A stretch of DNA of 64,000 bases, taken from Corynebacterium sp. Marseille-P4321. Its GTDB lineage: Bacteria; Actinomycetota; Actinomycetes; Mycobacteriales; Mycobacteriaceae. The notes beneath the pieces were generated by a model. It did not search any database. It saw nothing but the letters and a program-made list of their open reading frames with translations, and was not told the origin of the DNA. Location: NCBI RefSeq assembly GCF_903645305.1, contig NZ_CAHJXO010000002.1, forward strand, positions 434,001 to 498,000. The letters run 5' to 3'. How positions within the stretch are numbered: position 1 is the stretch's first letter; every line of letters starts with the position of its first letter. Both the position numbers and the translations under genes were made by a program. This document shows, piece after piece, positions 18,282 through 26,202 of this stretch.

Positions 18282-19349
18282 ATGAAGCTCTCGACACGAG
18301 TAGTTGCCTCTGCCACCACCGCGGCGGTGGCGCTTTCCCTCGGCGGCTGCGCCGCGTGGGATAACCCCGTACAGGAACAATCGCAAGCTTTGGCAGACTC
18401 TCTCGAGGCCACCGGCGACCCCCACCAGGCCCAAGGGGTGTCCATGGTCAGCGAGATCTCCGAAGTCGAACCAGTCGACACGCCTCGTGAAGAAGCGCTG
18501 CCTGTGGAACTCACAGACGCCGATGGCTTCGACGTGACTGTCACCGACACCTCCCGGATCCTGGCGCTAGACCTCTACGGCACCTACACCAAGACGTTGC
18601 GCGGAGTCGGCCTCGCAGACAACATTGTTGGCCGCACCGTCAGCTCCGCGGAGCCATCGCTAGCGGAACTACCCGTGGTGACCGAGAACGGCCACTCGCT
18701 CAACGTTGAGGCCATCTTGAACTTACGCCCAACCCTGGTCATCGTGGACCACTCCGTCGGCCCGATCGAGGCCATCGACCAGATCCGCGCGGCAGGTGTC
18801 ACTACCGTAGTAATGGAACTGACCCGCTCGATGAATACAATTGGCGAAGACATCATGAATGTCGCCGCCGTTGTCGGCGAGCCGGAAGCTGGCCGTCTCC
18901 TAGCCGAGCGCAGCGAGCGCGAAGTTCAAGAAGCGATCGAGGCGATTGCCGAGGTCGCACCCCCGGAACCACTGCGCATGTCCTTTCTCTACGCCCGTGG
19001 CACCGGTGGCGTGTTCTACCTTCTCGGAGGCGGCGAGGGAACCCAAGACCTCATCGAAGCGCTTGGCGGCATCGACGTGAACACAGAAAATGGGATCGGT
19101 AAGACCTCGCCGGCCAGCCCGGAGGCGCTTGCCGACGTCAACCCGGAGATCTTCGTCATGATGAACGGTGGCCTGAAATCCACCGGCGATATCGAAGGCT
19201 TGTTGCAGCGTCCCGGCGTCGCACAGACCACCGCCGGGCAGCACAAGCGGGTCCTTGCACTACCGGACGGCGACTCACTTGCCTTCGGCCCCCAGACCGG
19301 CGAACTGCTGCTGCGCGCCGCGCACGCACTTTACGGGGAGGGTGAGTGA
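18282..19349 (+). CDS. hmuT: HmuT: heme-binding lipoprotein of the heme ABC transporter
   Basis: 355 residues, class III periplasmic-binding-type fold. Takes heme from Hta proteins and delivers it to HmuUV. The signal peptide ends in LSLGGC, so Cys23 would be lipidated. Candidate heme ligands are the His in VIVDHSVGP and a Tyr in LYARG or FYLLG, in line with the His/Tyr pair known in C. diphtheriae HmuT. The start at 18282 is chosen for the lipoprotein signal; upstream codons would place charged residues in front. The end overlaps hmuU by 4 bp (GTGA). Confidence 0.93.
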   Translation: MKLSTRVVASATTAAVALSLGGCAAWDNPVQEQSQALADSLEATGDPHQAQGVSMVSEISEVEPVDTPREEALPVELTDADGFDVTVTDTSRILALDLYGTYTKTLRGVGLADNIVGRTVSSAEPSLAELPVVTENGHSLNVEAILNLRPTLVIVDHSVGPIEAIDQIRAAGVTTVVMELTRSMNTIGEDIMNVAAVVGEPEAGRLLAERSEREVQEAIEAIAEVAPPEPLRMSFLYARGTGGVFYLLGGGEGTQDLIEALGGIDVNTENGIGKTSPASPEALADVNPEIFVMMNGGLKSTGDIEGLLQRPGVAQTTAGQHKRVLALPDGDSLAFGPQTGELLLRAAHALYGEGE

Positions 19350-20389
19350 GCGCAAAGCCAAACGCGTTCCACGCCCGCCGGCGCGGCCGGGTGATACTGT
19401 TCGCGGTCACCGCAGTGCTGCTCGCCGCCACCGCAGTGGCCTCGATCATGGTGGGGCAGTTCGAGCTCTCGCCTCGTGAGCTCTGGCCGATCATCGCTGC
19501 CGGGCCGATGACCGCGACCTCGCTCGACGCAAGCGTGGTGTGGCAGATTCGTCTCCCCCGCCTCGTTCTTGGCCTGTTTGTCGGCGCCGCGCTCGGTGCA
19601 GGCGGCGCGCTCATGCAGGCCGTCTTCGCCAACCCGCTCGCGGAACCCAGCGTCATCGGTGTTAGTTCGGGTGCGGGAGTGGGCGCGGCAGCCGCGCTCG
19701 TCTTCGGGGTCAGCGCCTTCGGCACAATGACAGTGCCCGTCTTCGCGTTCATCTCCGCAATCTTGGCAACCGTGGTTGTCTATCAGCTGTCGCGCTCCGG
19801 GGGCAGGGTACGAGTAATCAACCTCGTGCTAGTCGGTATCGCAGCGAACGCAATCTGCGGAGCGATGATCTCGCTATTGACCTTTATGGCGCCGACGAGC
19901 GCCCGCGAACAGATCATCTTCTGGCAGATGGGTACCCTCGCCGGTGCCAGCTGGGCACAGACGGGAGTGGTCGCTGGAGTAAGCACCGTCGCGCTCGTGC
20001 TCGCCATGTTCTTGGGCCGCAAGCTCGACTTACTCGCACTGGGCGACCAGGCTGCCTACCACGTCGGGCTCAACGTGTCACGGCTGCGGATGGTGGCCAT
20101 TGTCTTGTCCACGCTACTCACCGCGGCTGCAGTATCCTTCGCGGGCCTTATCGGGTTCGTGGGGCTTGTCGTCCCGCACATCGTGCGCACCGCGGTCGGC
20201 CCCTCCAACGCCGTACTGCTGCCCGCCTCCGCCCTCGGCGGGGCGCTCCTCATCGCGGCCGGCGACATATTCGCGCGCACGATCATTCCGTTCGCAGACC
20301 TTCCCATCGGCATTTTCACCGCGCTGATCGGCGGACCGACGTTCTTCTTCCTGCTACGTCAGATGATGCGAAAGAACCACGAGCTATGA
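19346..20389 (+). CDS. hmuU: HmuU: heme ABC transporter permease, FecCD family
   Basis: 347 residues with the hydrophobic pattern of about ten helices typical of BtuC/FecCD permeases. Conserved parts are RLPRLVLGLFVGAALGAGGALMQ, NPLAEPSVIGVSSGAGVG, GFVGLVVPHIVRTAVG and FARTIIPFADLPIGIFTALIGGPTFFFLLRQ. A GTG start overlaps the hmuT stop, and its own stop overlaps the hmuV start (ATGA), so the three transporter genes are translationally coupled. Confidence 0.95.
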   Translation: MSAKPNAFHARRRGRVILFAVTAVLLAATAVASIMVGQFELSPRELWPIIAAGPMTATSLDASVVWQIRLPRLVLGLFVGAALGAGGALMQAVFANPLAEPSVIGVSSGAGVGAAAALVFGVSAFGTMTVPVFAFISAILATVVVYQLSRSGGRVRVINLVLVGIAANAICGAMISLLTFMAPTSAREQIIFWQMGTLAGASWAQTGVVAGVSTVALVLAMFLGRKLDLLALGDQAAYHVGLNVSRLRMVAIVLSTLLTAAAVSFAGLIGFVGLVVPHIVRTAVGPSNAVLLPASALGGALLIAAGDIFARTIIPFADLPIGIFTALIGGPTFFFLLRQMMRKNHEL

Positions 20390-21183
20390 CAGTCACCGCA
20401 CACGATGTCACCATCATGAAACAGGGCCGCACGATCCTGGAACGTGTCTCAATGACCGCCTACGCCGGAGAGGTCACAGGCCTTATCGGACCGAACGGAG
20501 CTGGTAAATCAACGCTGCTCGCTGCGTTATCCGGCGACACACCGGTCGTGTCCGGGGCTGTGGAGGTGGCGGGCAAGGATGCGTCGACAAGCAATGCCCA
20601 AGCTCTCGCGCGAACGCGCGCCGTCATGCTGCAAGATGTCCGCGTCGCCTTTTCCTTCTTGGTCCGCGACGTGGTGGAGATGGGACGTCACCCCTGGGGC
20701 TTGGGACCGGACGACGAAGAGATTGTCAACGCCGCTCTAGAAGCAACCGGCATGACTCACCTACAGGACCGCGAGATGGAGACGCTCTCCGGCGGCGAGC
20801 GCGCCCGCGCCGCGTTTGCCAGGGTGCTCGCCCAACAGACGCCGGTGGTGTTTCTAGATGAGCCGACCGCAGCGATGGACGTGCGTTTCCAAGAACAGAC
20901 CATGGGGGTAGTTCGGATGCTTGCGAGACGGGGCGTGACCGTCATTGTAGTGCTGCACGACCTGCAGCTCGCAGCGCGCTACTGCGACCGGGTGGTGTGC
21001 CTCAAGCAGGGCAAAGTCGCCGCCGCGGGCACCGTCGACGAAGTTTACGATGACAGCATTTTAAGCGCGGTGTACGACTGGCCAATCACGGTACTGCGCA
21101 GCGCTGGCCATGTCTTTGTGGCGCCGCTCGAAGCCGACGGGCAGGCAATCGGGGGCACATCTGCTACCCCCGTAATTGAATAG
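20386..21183 (+). CDS. hmuV: HmuV: heme ABC transporter ATPase
   Basis: 265 residues. Walker A is GPNGAGKST, the Q-loop is MLQDVRV, the signature is LSGGERARAAFARVL, Walker B is VVFLDEPTAAMD and the switch histidine is in VVLHDLQLA. Powers heme import through HmuU. It is last in the htaA-hmuTUV transcript; a new DtxR-like box starts 16 bp after its stop, so htaB has its own promoter. Confidence 0.95.
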   Translation: MTVTAHDVTIMKQGRTILERVSMTAYAGEVTGLIGPNGAGKSTLLAALSGDTPVVSGAVEVAGKDASTSNAQALARTRAVMLQDVRVAFSFLVRDVVEMGRHPWGLGPDDEEIVNAALEATGMTHLQDREMETLSGGERARAAFARVLAQQTPVVFLDEPTAAMDVRFQEQTMGVVRMLARRGVTVIVVLHDLQLAARYCDRVVCLKQGKVAAAGTVDEVYDDSILSAVYDWPITVLRSAGHVFVAPLEADGQAIGGTSATPVIE

Positions 21184-21199
21184 GCAAGCCTAAGCTGTA

Positions 21200-21218
21200 T
21201 ATGGTTAGCCTGACCTAA
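21200..21218. promoter_or_regulatory. DtxR-like iron box upstream of htaB
   Basis: TATGGTTAGCCTGACCTAA matches the DtxR consensus at 17 of 19 positions, the best of the four boxes here. A weaker half-match lies just upstream around AGGCAAGCCTAAG. Confidence 0.75.
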
Positions 21219-21252
21219 ACACGCGCTATGTGCTTGATCGAAAGGACCTTGG

Positions 21253-22083
21253 ATGTCTCGCACCTCCGCCCTCGCAATTGCAACCGCAGCCACCGTGGCC
21301 GCCTCCACCCTCGTCGCGCCCGCCGCGTCCGCCGACGCCCCGGCAATCCAGTCAGGCACTGCCAACTGGAACATCAAGGCTTCGTTCCTTCGCTACGTGC
21401 AATCGTCGTTCGTGAACAGCACCATCACCGTCACCGACGGCGCGGAGAAGGTGCTCGCCGACGGCAAGCTGACTAACTTCACCCTTCCGGTCAACGCCGC
21501 CGACTCCGCCCTGGACGCGAACGGCAACGGCACCATCGATCTCGACGGTGCAGTGCACATCGTGGGTCACCACGGCGCTATGGACATTCGAATGTCAGAC
21601 TTCAAGATCGTGGTCAACGGTGACAAGGGCGCCCTTCAGGCCGACTACGAGCGCAAGGGCTCCATGCCGGGCAGCTCCGAGCCGGACACGGCTACCGGCG
21701 ACGACAAGCCGATCGTCGAGTTCGTCGTCAGCGACAAGATCGTCCCGGGCGCAGACCAGAAGTACAACGCCACCTTCACCCCGACCTCCATGACGGAGTT
21801 CGGTGTCGACATTTTCGGTTCCAGCTACACCGCCGGCAAGCCGATGGAAGACGGTCACGTCGCCCTCAACCTTGCTTTCGAAGGCGCCAAGCAGGAGACC
21901 ACCCCGTCCAACACCACGGATAAGCCGGGCGAGACCAAGCCGACGGACGCCGGTTCAAGCACCGGCGCCATCATCGGCATCGTCGTCGCAGTTCTCGCAG
22001 TGCTTGGCGGCCTCGCCTTCGCCGCGACTCAGCCGGGCGTACAAGCGATGATTAACCAGTTCCTCGGTGGCTTGCCGTTCTAA
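21253..22083 (+). CDS. htaB: HtaB: single-domain HtaA-type heme-binding surface protein
   Basis: 276 residues: signal peptide ending near PAASA, one HtaA domain starting ANWNIKASFLRYV (candidate ligand Tyr) with HIVGHHGAMD (candidate ligand His), a Thr/Lys-rich stalk, a membrane helix (IIGIVVAVLAVLGGLAFAA) and a tail ending LGGLPF. GAAAGGA lies six bases before the ATG. Acts with HtaA in heme capture. The stop TAA overlaps the start of the next small gene (TAATG), so the two are coupled. Confidence 0.92.
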   Translation: MSRTSALAIATAATVAASTLVAPAASADAPAIQSGTANWNIKASFLRYVQSSFVNSTITVTDGAEKVLADGKLTNFTLPVNAADSALDANGNGTIDLDGAVHIVGHHGAMDIRMSDFKIVVNGDKGALQADYERKGSMPGSSEPDTATGDDKPIVEFVVSDKIVPGADQKYNATFTPTSMTEFGVDIFGSSYTAGKPMEDGHVALNLAFEGAKQETTPSNTTDKPGETKPTDAGSSTGAIIGIVVAVLAVLGGLAFAATQPGVQAMINQFLGGLPF

Positions 22084-22349
22084 TGCGTACAGCAGGAGCC
22101 CTCACCGTGGCGGCGGCAATCGGCCTCAGCGCAATCCCGGCCGCCGCGGTTGAAAAGCCCGCAGAGCAGGGTGTGACCGAGCGCCTGTCGTCTACCGACG
22201 AGGGCTCACCAGCCGCCAATTTGACCGCGGTGGTGAACTCGCTCATCGCAGTTGTCGGTTTGGCATTCGCGCTTGCCGCGCTAGTGCAAGGAGCGGCGAC
22301 CATTCTGGGAATCACACCACCTCCGCTACCGCAGCTTCCCACGCGGTAG
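22083..22349 (+). CDS. Small membrane protein encoded between htaB and htaC
   Basis: 88 residues. A signal-like N-terminus (GALTVAAAIGLSAIPAAA) is followed by a short polar stretch, a hydrophobic helix (LTAVVNSLIAVVGLAFALAALV) and a Pro-rich end. The ATG overlaps the htaB stop by one base, which argues for real, coupled translation. I do not recognise a family. Its place inside a DtxR-controlled heme locus suggests a role in heme uptake or in assembling Hta proteins; that is inference. Confidence 0.72.
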   Translation: MRTAGALTVAAAIGLSAIPAAAVEKPAEQGVTERLSSTDEGSPAANLTAVVNSLIAVVGLAFALAALVQGAATILGITPPPLPQLPTR

Positions 22350-22394
22350 CAGGACCCCTCCACGCCATCTCGGGAACAACAGGGACACTGCCCT

Positions 22395-22415
22395 GCCACT
22401 CCGAGGTGGCTTTTT
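22395..22415 (+). terminator. Stem-loop with T run before htaC
   Basis: GCCAC...GTGGC followed by TTTTT, 30 bases before the htaC start. It may end the htaB transcript or attenuate read-through into htaC. Confidence 0.55.
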
Positions 22416-22444
22416 CATACCTAAAACACCGAAAAGACAGCACC

Positions 22445-23218
22445 ATGCACACACCTAAATGCTTGAATACCGCGGTTGCTACGAGCCTCATCGCCGCTGC
22501 GGTAGCTTTCTGTCCAAACGCCACCGCGGCCAACACAGCGAAGGTTGCCGATGGATTGTTCGTATGGCCAATCTCAAAGGGTTTCCTGAACCAGGCGGTC
22601 AACGTCGGCAAAGGGCAGGTCACCACAAGCGACGGCGCGAGATGGAACGCGGAGACGCTCAAAGTCTCGTTCCCCGTCACCTCCACAACCCGCTCCGGTA
22701 ACACGCGGACATTCGCCCTCGACGGATCCGCTCAAATCCAGGGGTACAAGAACGCAGGCGGCTTCGACGGGTGGGCCGTGGACGTCACTTACTCCGATCT
22801 GAAGATCGAGGTGCAGGGCACCGATGCCACTCTCATCGGCGACTACCGCCTCACCGGCGTGGCAAATAAGACCTTCGATCCGGTCGGCGCTGAAGGTGAC
22901 AACGAGCCGCTCGTGACGTTCACGCTGAACGACGCAGTCGCCCCACCGAAACCCATCGCAGAAGAAAACCGCACTACTTTCTCAGACACGGGACTCGAAA
23001 AGTCCCTCATGCACTACCCGAAAGGCACGGAATTGAAGGACTCCGGTGCGGATTTGCGCGTCGAGTTCGACAAAGACACAGCCTTAGCACCGAGCAGTCT
23101 CTCCCCCGGCGCGGTAGCAGGCATTCTGCTGGGTGTGGTAGCCGTGCTCGGTACGCTGGGCTGGGTGGCCACCCAGCCATCTGTCCGTGCACAGGTTGAG
23201 CGGCTGTTGGCGTCGTAA
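22445..23218 (+). CDS. htaC: HtaC: HtaA-like surface protein with altered heme-ligand positions
   Basis: 257 residues: signal peptide ending near NATAA, one HtaA-like domain, and a C-terminal membrane helix (VAGILLGVVAVLGTLGWVA) with tail ending RLLAS. Compared with HtaA and HtaB, the SFxxY position reads GFLNQ and the GHxGxxD position reads GYKNAGGFDGWAVD, so neither the usual Tyr nor His is obvious. It may bind heme differently or bind protein partners. Start at 22445 fits the signal peptide and the AAAGACAG upstream. Its stop is 10 bp from the convergent ppk2 stop. Confidence 0.85.
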   Translation: MHTPKCLNTAVATSLIAAAVAFCPNATAANTAKVADGLFVWPISKGFLNQAVNVGKGQVTTSDGARWNAETLKVSFPVTSTTRSGNTRTFALDGSAQIQGYKNAGGFDGWAVDVTYSDLKIEVQGTDATLIGDYRLTGVANKTFDPVGAEGDNEPLVTFTLNDAVAPPKPIAEENRTTFSDTGLEKSLMHYPKGTELKDSGADLRVEFDKDTALAPSSLSPGAVAGILLGVVAVLGTLGWVATQPSVRAQVERLLAS

Positions 23219-23228
23219 AGCTAAAGCC

Positions 23229-24080
23229 CTATTTTTTCTTTTTCTTCTTGCCGTCTTTGCCCACCTTGCGCTGCTCCAGCTGCGCGGCGGCGTCCGGCAC
23301 GTAGCGGAACTCCTCACGCGGCGGGCGCTCGTAATCGGTGGTCTCCGGGCGTTCCGGGATCTCCGGCAAATCACGGTCGACGTGCTCGTACGGGATCGTC
23401 GAGAGCAGGTGCGAAATCACATTGATACGCGAGCGCTTCTTGTCTTCACTCTCCACCGTGTACCACGGCGCGGAAGGGATGTCGGTGTGCACGAACATCT
23501 CGTCCTTAGCGCGGGAGTATTCCTCCCACTTCGTGATGGATTCCAGGTCCATCGGTGAGAGCTTCCACTGACGCAGCGGGTCCTCGCGGCGGGAAACGAA
23601 GCGCTTGTACTGCTCCTCATCAGACACGGAGAACCAGTACTTGCGCAGCATGATGCCGTCTTCCACCAGCAGACGCTCGAAGATCGGAGCCTGGTGGAGG
23701 AAGCGGCGGTACTCCTGCGACGTGCAGAAGCCCATCACACGCTCGACACCTGCGCGGTTGTACCAAGAGCGGTCGAAGATCACGATCTCGCCGGCCGTTG
23801 GCAGGCGCTCGATGTAGCGCTGGAAGTACCACTGCCCCGCCTCACGGTCGTTCGGCTTCGGCAGCGCCTCCACGCGACAGGTGCGCGGGTTGAGGTACTG
23901 GGTGATGCGCTTGATGGCAGAACCCTTGCCAGCCGCGTCGCGGCCCTCCATGACGATGACAAGGCGTTCGCCGTTTTCCACGACCCACTGCTGCATCGCC
24001 ACGAGCTCTGCCTGGAGGCGCAGCAACTCCTTCTCGTAAGCCTTCTTGGACAGCTTCGGTGGCTTCTTCTCTTCGCTCAT
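23229..24080 (-). CDS. ppk2: Polyphosphate kinase 2
   Basis: 283 residues. PPK2 transfers phosphate between polyphosphate and nucleoside mono/diphosphates. Walker A is EGRDAAGKGSAIKR, Walker B is IVIFDRSWYNRAGVE, and the lid region is SVSDEEQYKRFVSR. The remaining PPK2 motifs (KYWFSVS, WKLSPMDLES, SAPWYTVESEDKKRSR) are all present. The tail ends in a run of lysines. Cytoplasmic. Located after the heme locus on the opposite strand and not obviously related to it. Confidence 0.94.
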   Translation of the reverse strand: MSEEKKPPKLSKKAYEKELLRLQAELVAMQQWVVENGERLVIVMEGRDAAGKGSAIKRITQYLNPRTCRVEALPKPNDREAGQWYFQRYIERLPTAGEIVIFDRSWYNRAGVERVMGFCTSQEYRRFLHQAPIFERLLVEDGIMLRKYWFSVSDEEQYKRFVSRREDPLRQWKLSPMDLESITKWEEYSRAKDEMFVHTDIPSAPWYTVESEDKKRSRINVISHLLSTIPYEHVDRDLPEIPERPETTDYERPPREEFRYVPDAAAQLEQRKVGKDGKKKKKK

Positions 24081-24114
24081 AAGAATCCACCGTACAACTG
24101 GGGCCTACTTCGGC

Positions 24115-24438
24115 CTACTTCACCTGGAATTCCGCCATCTCGTCCCACTCGGTCTTGCCCTCAATGAGGGTGTTGATGATGGTGGGCGTCTCTTTCAGAA
24201 TCGTCGGGAAGAACTCCTGCGCATCCTTGAAGTGCTGGGAGTTCACGTGCGCCTCCGCGGCGTCGTCCTTGAACCCTTCGACAAGGATGTACTCGTCCGG
24301 ATTGTCGGTGTCGCGGTACCAGTTGAAGAAGAGGTTGCCCTCCTCGGCGCGGGAGGCCTGCGTGAACTCGTCGACAAGCTCGCGGAAGTTCTCCACGTTT
24401 TCGGGCAGGGGCTTAAAACGGACGTTGATAAGGATCAT
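24115..24438 (-). CDS. ABM-domain (antibiotic biosynthesis monooxygenase-like) protein
   Basis: 107 residues with the dimeric alpha/beta ABM pattern: MILINVRFKPLPENVENFRELVDEF, then FFNWYRDTDNPDEYILVEGFKDDAAEAHVNSQHF. Small cytoplasmic proteins of this kind act as monooxygenases or quinol-linked stress proteins (YgiN type). Heme-degrading IsdG-like members share the fold, but the IsdG Asn-Trp-His set is not evident and no DtxR box is seen, so heme degradation is not claimed. Confidence 0.8.
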   Translation of the reverse strand: MILINVRFKPLPENVENFRELVDEFTQASRAEEGNLFFNWYRDTDNPDEYILVEGFKDDAAEAHVNSQHFKDAQEFFPTILKETPTIINTLIEGKTEWDEMAEFQVK

Positions 24439-24488
24439 GCCCCTACCCTACAAACCTCGGGCGCGCGACGAGCGCGCAGAAGCCGCGC

Positions 24489-25217
24489 CTAGTTCAGGAA
24501 GTACTCCACCAGGTAGATGGTTTTGCCGTCTTTCGAGGTAGCGGTGGCGACGCCGAAGCGCTTCGGGTTCGGGTCCTGGGTCGTTTCAACCGCGTCCACG
24601 CGCTCGTCTTTGGTGAGGTAGTTCATCCGCTCCAGCGCATCGGTGGGGCTGAGCCGGTAGATGTTGCCGGTTCCGCGGGTCAGACCAGTCGTGCCACGCC
24701 CCACATCACCGGTGAACGTCGCCTTGCCCTCCACGGCCTCGCGCGCCCAGTCGCTCGCGATGCGCTGCGCTTCCGCGTCCTGCGCGTGCCCCTGTGCCAA
24801 GAGCTGTTCGCGGGACTTGGCGGCCACCTTCTCCTCCAGCGGCGCAGTTTCTGGCACCTCGACAGGAGCGGTGGTGGCCTGGCGCTTCGCGGCCGCGTTG
24901 TTCACGCGCGGATCCAGCTCAATACGCTGCGGAACCGCAATACCGAAGACACTCGCAGCGTCGCGCACGCCCTTGGGCACCTCCACGGAAGGAAGGCGCG
25001 GGAACGTAAACGAACTGGTGAATACCGGCGACGCCGGCTGAGACGACGTGTCGTTCGCAGTTTGCGCAACGGGGACTGCAGGGGCTGCAGGGGCCGCGGG
25101 GGCTGAAGGGGCCGCGGAAATGGGCTGAGCAAGGGCCGCCGGTGCTGCCCCAACAAGCAGTGTGACTGCCGCGGCGACAGCGAGCGGCCTACGTGTGTTA
25201 TGTCCGAAAATCCTCAT
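24489..25217 (-). CDS. Secreted protein, possibly with a CAP/SCP-like C-terminal domain
   Basis: 242 residues. A signal peptide (AVAAAVTLLVGAAPAALA) is followed by an Ala/Pro-rich low-complexity stretch of about 30 residues, then a domain with LLAQGHAQDAEAQRIASDWAREAVEGKA and the end FGVATATSKDGKTIYLVEYFLN. That ending resembles the last strands of CAP-domain proteins (fGvG-a...vYlvq.f), though conserved His/Glu CAP residues are not certain. Exported, function unknown. The promoter lies in the 277-bp gap shared with the gntR-type gene. Confidence 0.7.
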   Translation of the reverse strand: MRIFGHNTRRPLAVAAAVTLLVGAAPAALAQPISAAPSAPAAPAAPAVPVAQTANDTSSQPASPVFTSSFTFPRLPSVEVPKGVRDAASVFGIAVPQRIELDPRVNNAAAKRQATTAPVEVPETAPLEEKVAAKSREQLLAQGHAQDAEAQRIASDWAREAVEGKATFTGDVGRGTTGLTRGTGNIYRLSPTDALERMNYLTKDERVDAVETTQDPNPKRFGVATATSKDGKTIYLVEYFLN

Positions 25218-25394
25218 GCGTTATATTCTGCCACATTTCTCCAGTAAGTACACCTGCATAGATGTGCTGCAATGCGTACAATGGGCGAAGATGCCACCCC
25301 CCGATCTAGGTGTGAGCTGCACGCAGTTCGCGCACGTAATGGCTCTGCGGACGGCAAATATAAGAAGGAGGGATCTTTTTTGGAGCCGGAGTAC

Positions 25395-25407
25395 ATTGTT
25401 GAACAAT
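25395..25407. promoter_or_regulatory. Perfect palindrome ATTGTTGAACAAT, likely GntR-family operator
   Basis: The core TTGTTGAACAA fits the FadR-subfamily pattern TNGTNNNACNA. It covers the -35 zone of a TATACT -10 element at 25416-25421, about 90 bases before the GntR gene, so autoregulation is likely. Further down, a TGCACC-GTAAA-GGTGCA hairpin (25452-25468) lies in the predicted leader. The rest of 25218-25494 shows no gene. Confidence 0.6.
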
Positions 25408-25494
25408 AGATGGGTTATACTTTTCCAAGTTCCTAGCAATACAGGTGACATTGCACCGTAAAGGTGCAGGTCACACGATAAAAACACGGATGTC

Positions 25495-26136
25495 ATGCTT
25501 GCTCACAACGTTTCCGCCGAGATTCGCCGCGCGATTTCGCGAGGCGAGTTCGCCCCGGGGCAGAAGCTCAACGAGGTAGCCCTCGCTGAGCGCTTCGGCG
25601 TATCGCGCAACACGCTGCGCGAGGCGTTCGCGATGTTGACGGCTGAGGGTCTCTGCGAGCGCATTCCTAACCGCGGCGTATTCCTCGCAACCCCGTCGCC
25701 GGAATTTGTCACTGATACCTTCCGTGCCCGCGCCGCTATTGAGCCGGCCGCTCTGCTGTGGGGCCCGGACTTGGATATCGAGCGACTTGAGGAACTTAAC
25801 GCCGAGGGGCAATCCGCGATTGAGCAGGAAGACGACGATCTCTTCATCGCGGTGAACCAGGCATTCCACCACGTGGTGCTGTCCTCCATGGGTTCCAAAA
25901 CCCTGGGCGACACCATGGACCAGCTTGACGCGTTCATGCGCCTGGCAATGCTGCCCATCTTGGAGCGCGACCCTTCGTTCAACCGCCGCTTCATCGAGGT
26001 CAATGAGCACGTCGTCGAGCTGGTGAAGTCCGGCGACCGCCAGGCGGCTTCGGACTACTTGCAGGACAAACTCCTCGAGCAGTCCATGGTGATCAACGAG
26101 ATGATCGAGAAGATCAACAACGGCCAGATCGGCTAG
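25495..26136 (+). CDS. GntR-family transcriptional regulator, FadR (FCD) subfamily
   Basis: 213 residues. An N-terminal winged helix (AEIRRAISRGEFAPGQKLNEVALAERFGVSRNTLREAFAMLTAEGLCERIPNRGVFL, written across residues 6-62) is followed by an FCD ligand domain with FITR-like helices. Possible metal ligands are seen in NQAFHHVVLSS and NEHVVELVKSGD. Such regulators usually sense carboxylic acids and repress nearby catabolic genes. None is adjacent here, so the target is unknown; the palindrome upstream suggests it represses itself. Confidence 0.9.
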   Translation: MLAHNVSAEIRRAISRGEFAPGQKLNEVALAERFGVSRNTLREAFAMLTAEGLCERIPNRGVFLATPSPEFVTDTFRARAAIEPAALLWGPDLDIERLEELNAEGQSAIEQEDDDLFIAVNQAFHHVVLSSMGSKTLGDTMDQLDAFMRLAMLPILERDPSFNRRFIEVNEHVVELVKSGDRQAASDYLQDKLLEQSMVINEMIEKINNGQIG

Positions 26137-26202
26137 GCCAGCCCGAGAACCTTGGCCAGCCCTAGCCCTTAAGGGCCTTCGAGCTGGCATCGGGCTTTCG
26201 CC

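Noticed and set aside
24115..24438. IsdG-type heme-degrading monooxygenase
   Set aside because: The ABM fold fits, but the Asn-Trp-His set is not evident, no DtxR box is seen, and hmuO already supplies this function.
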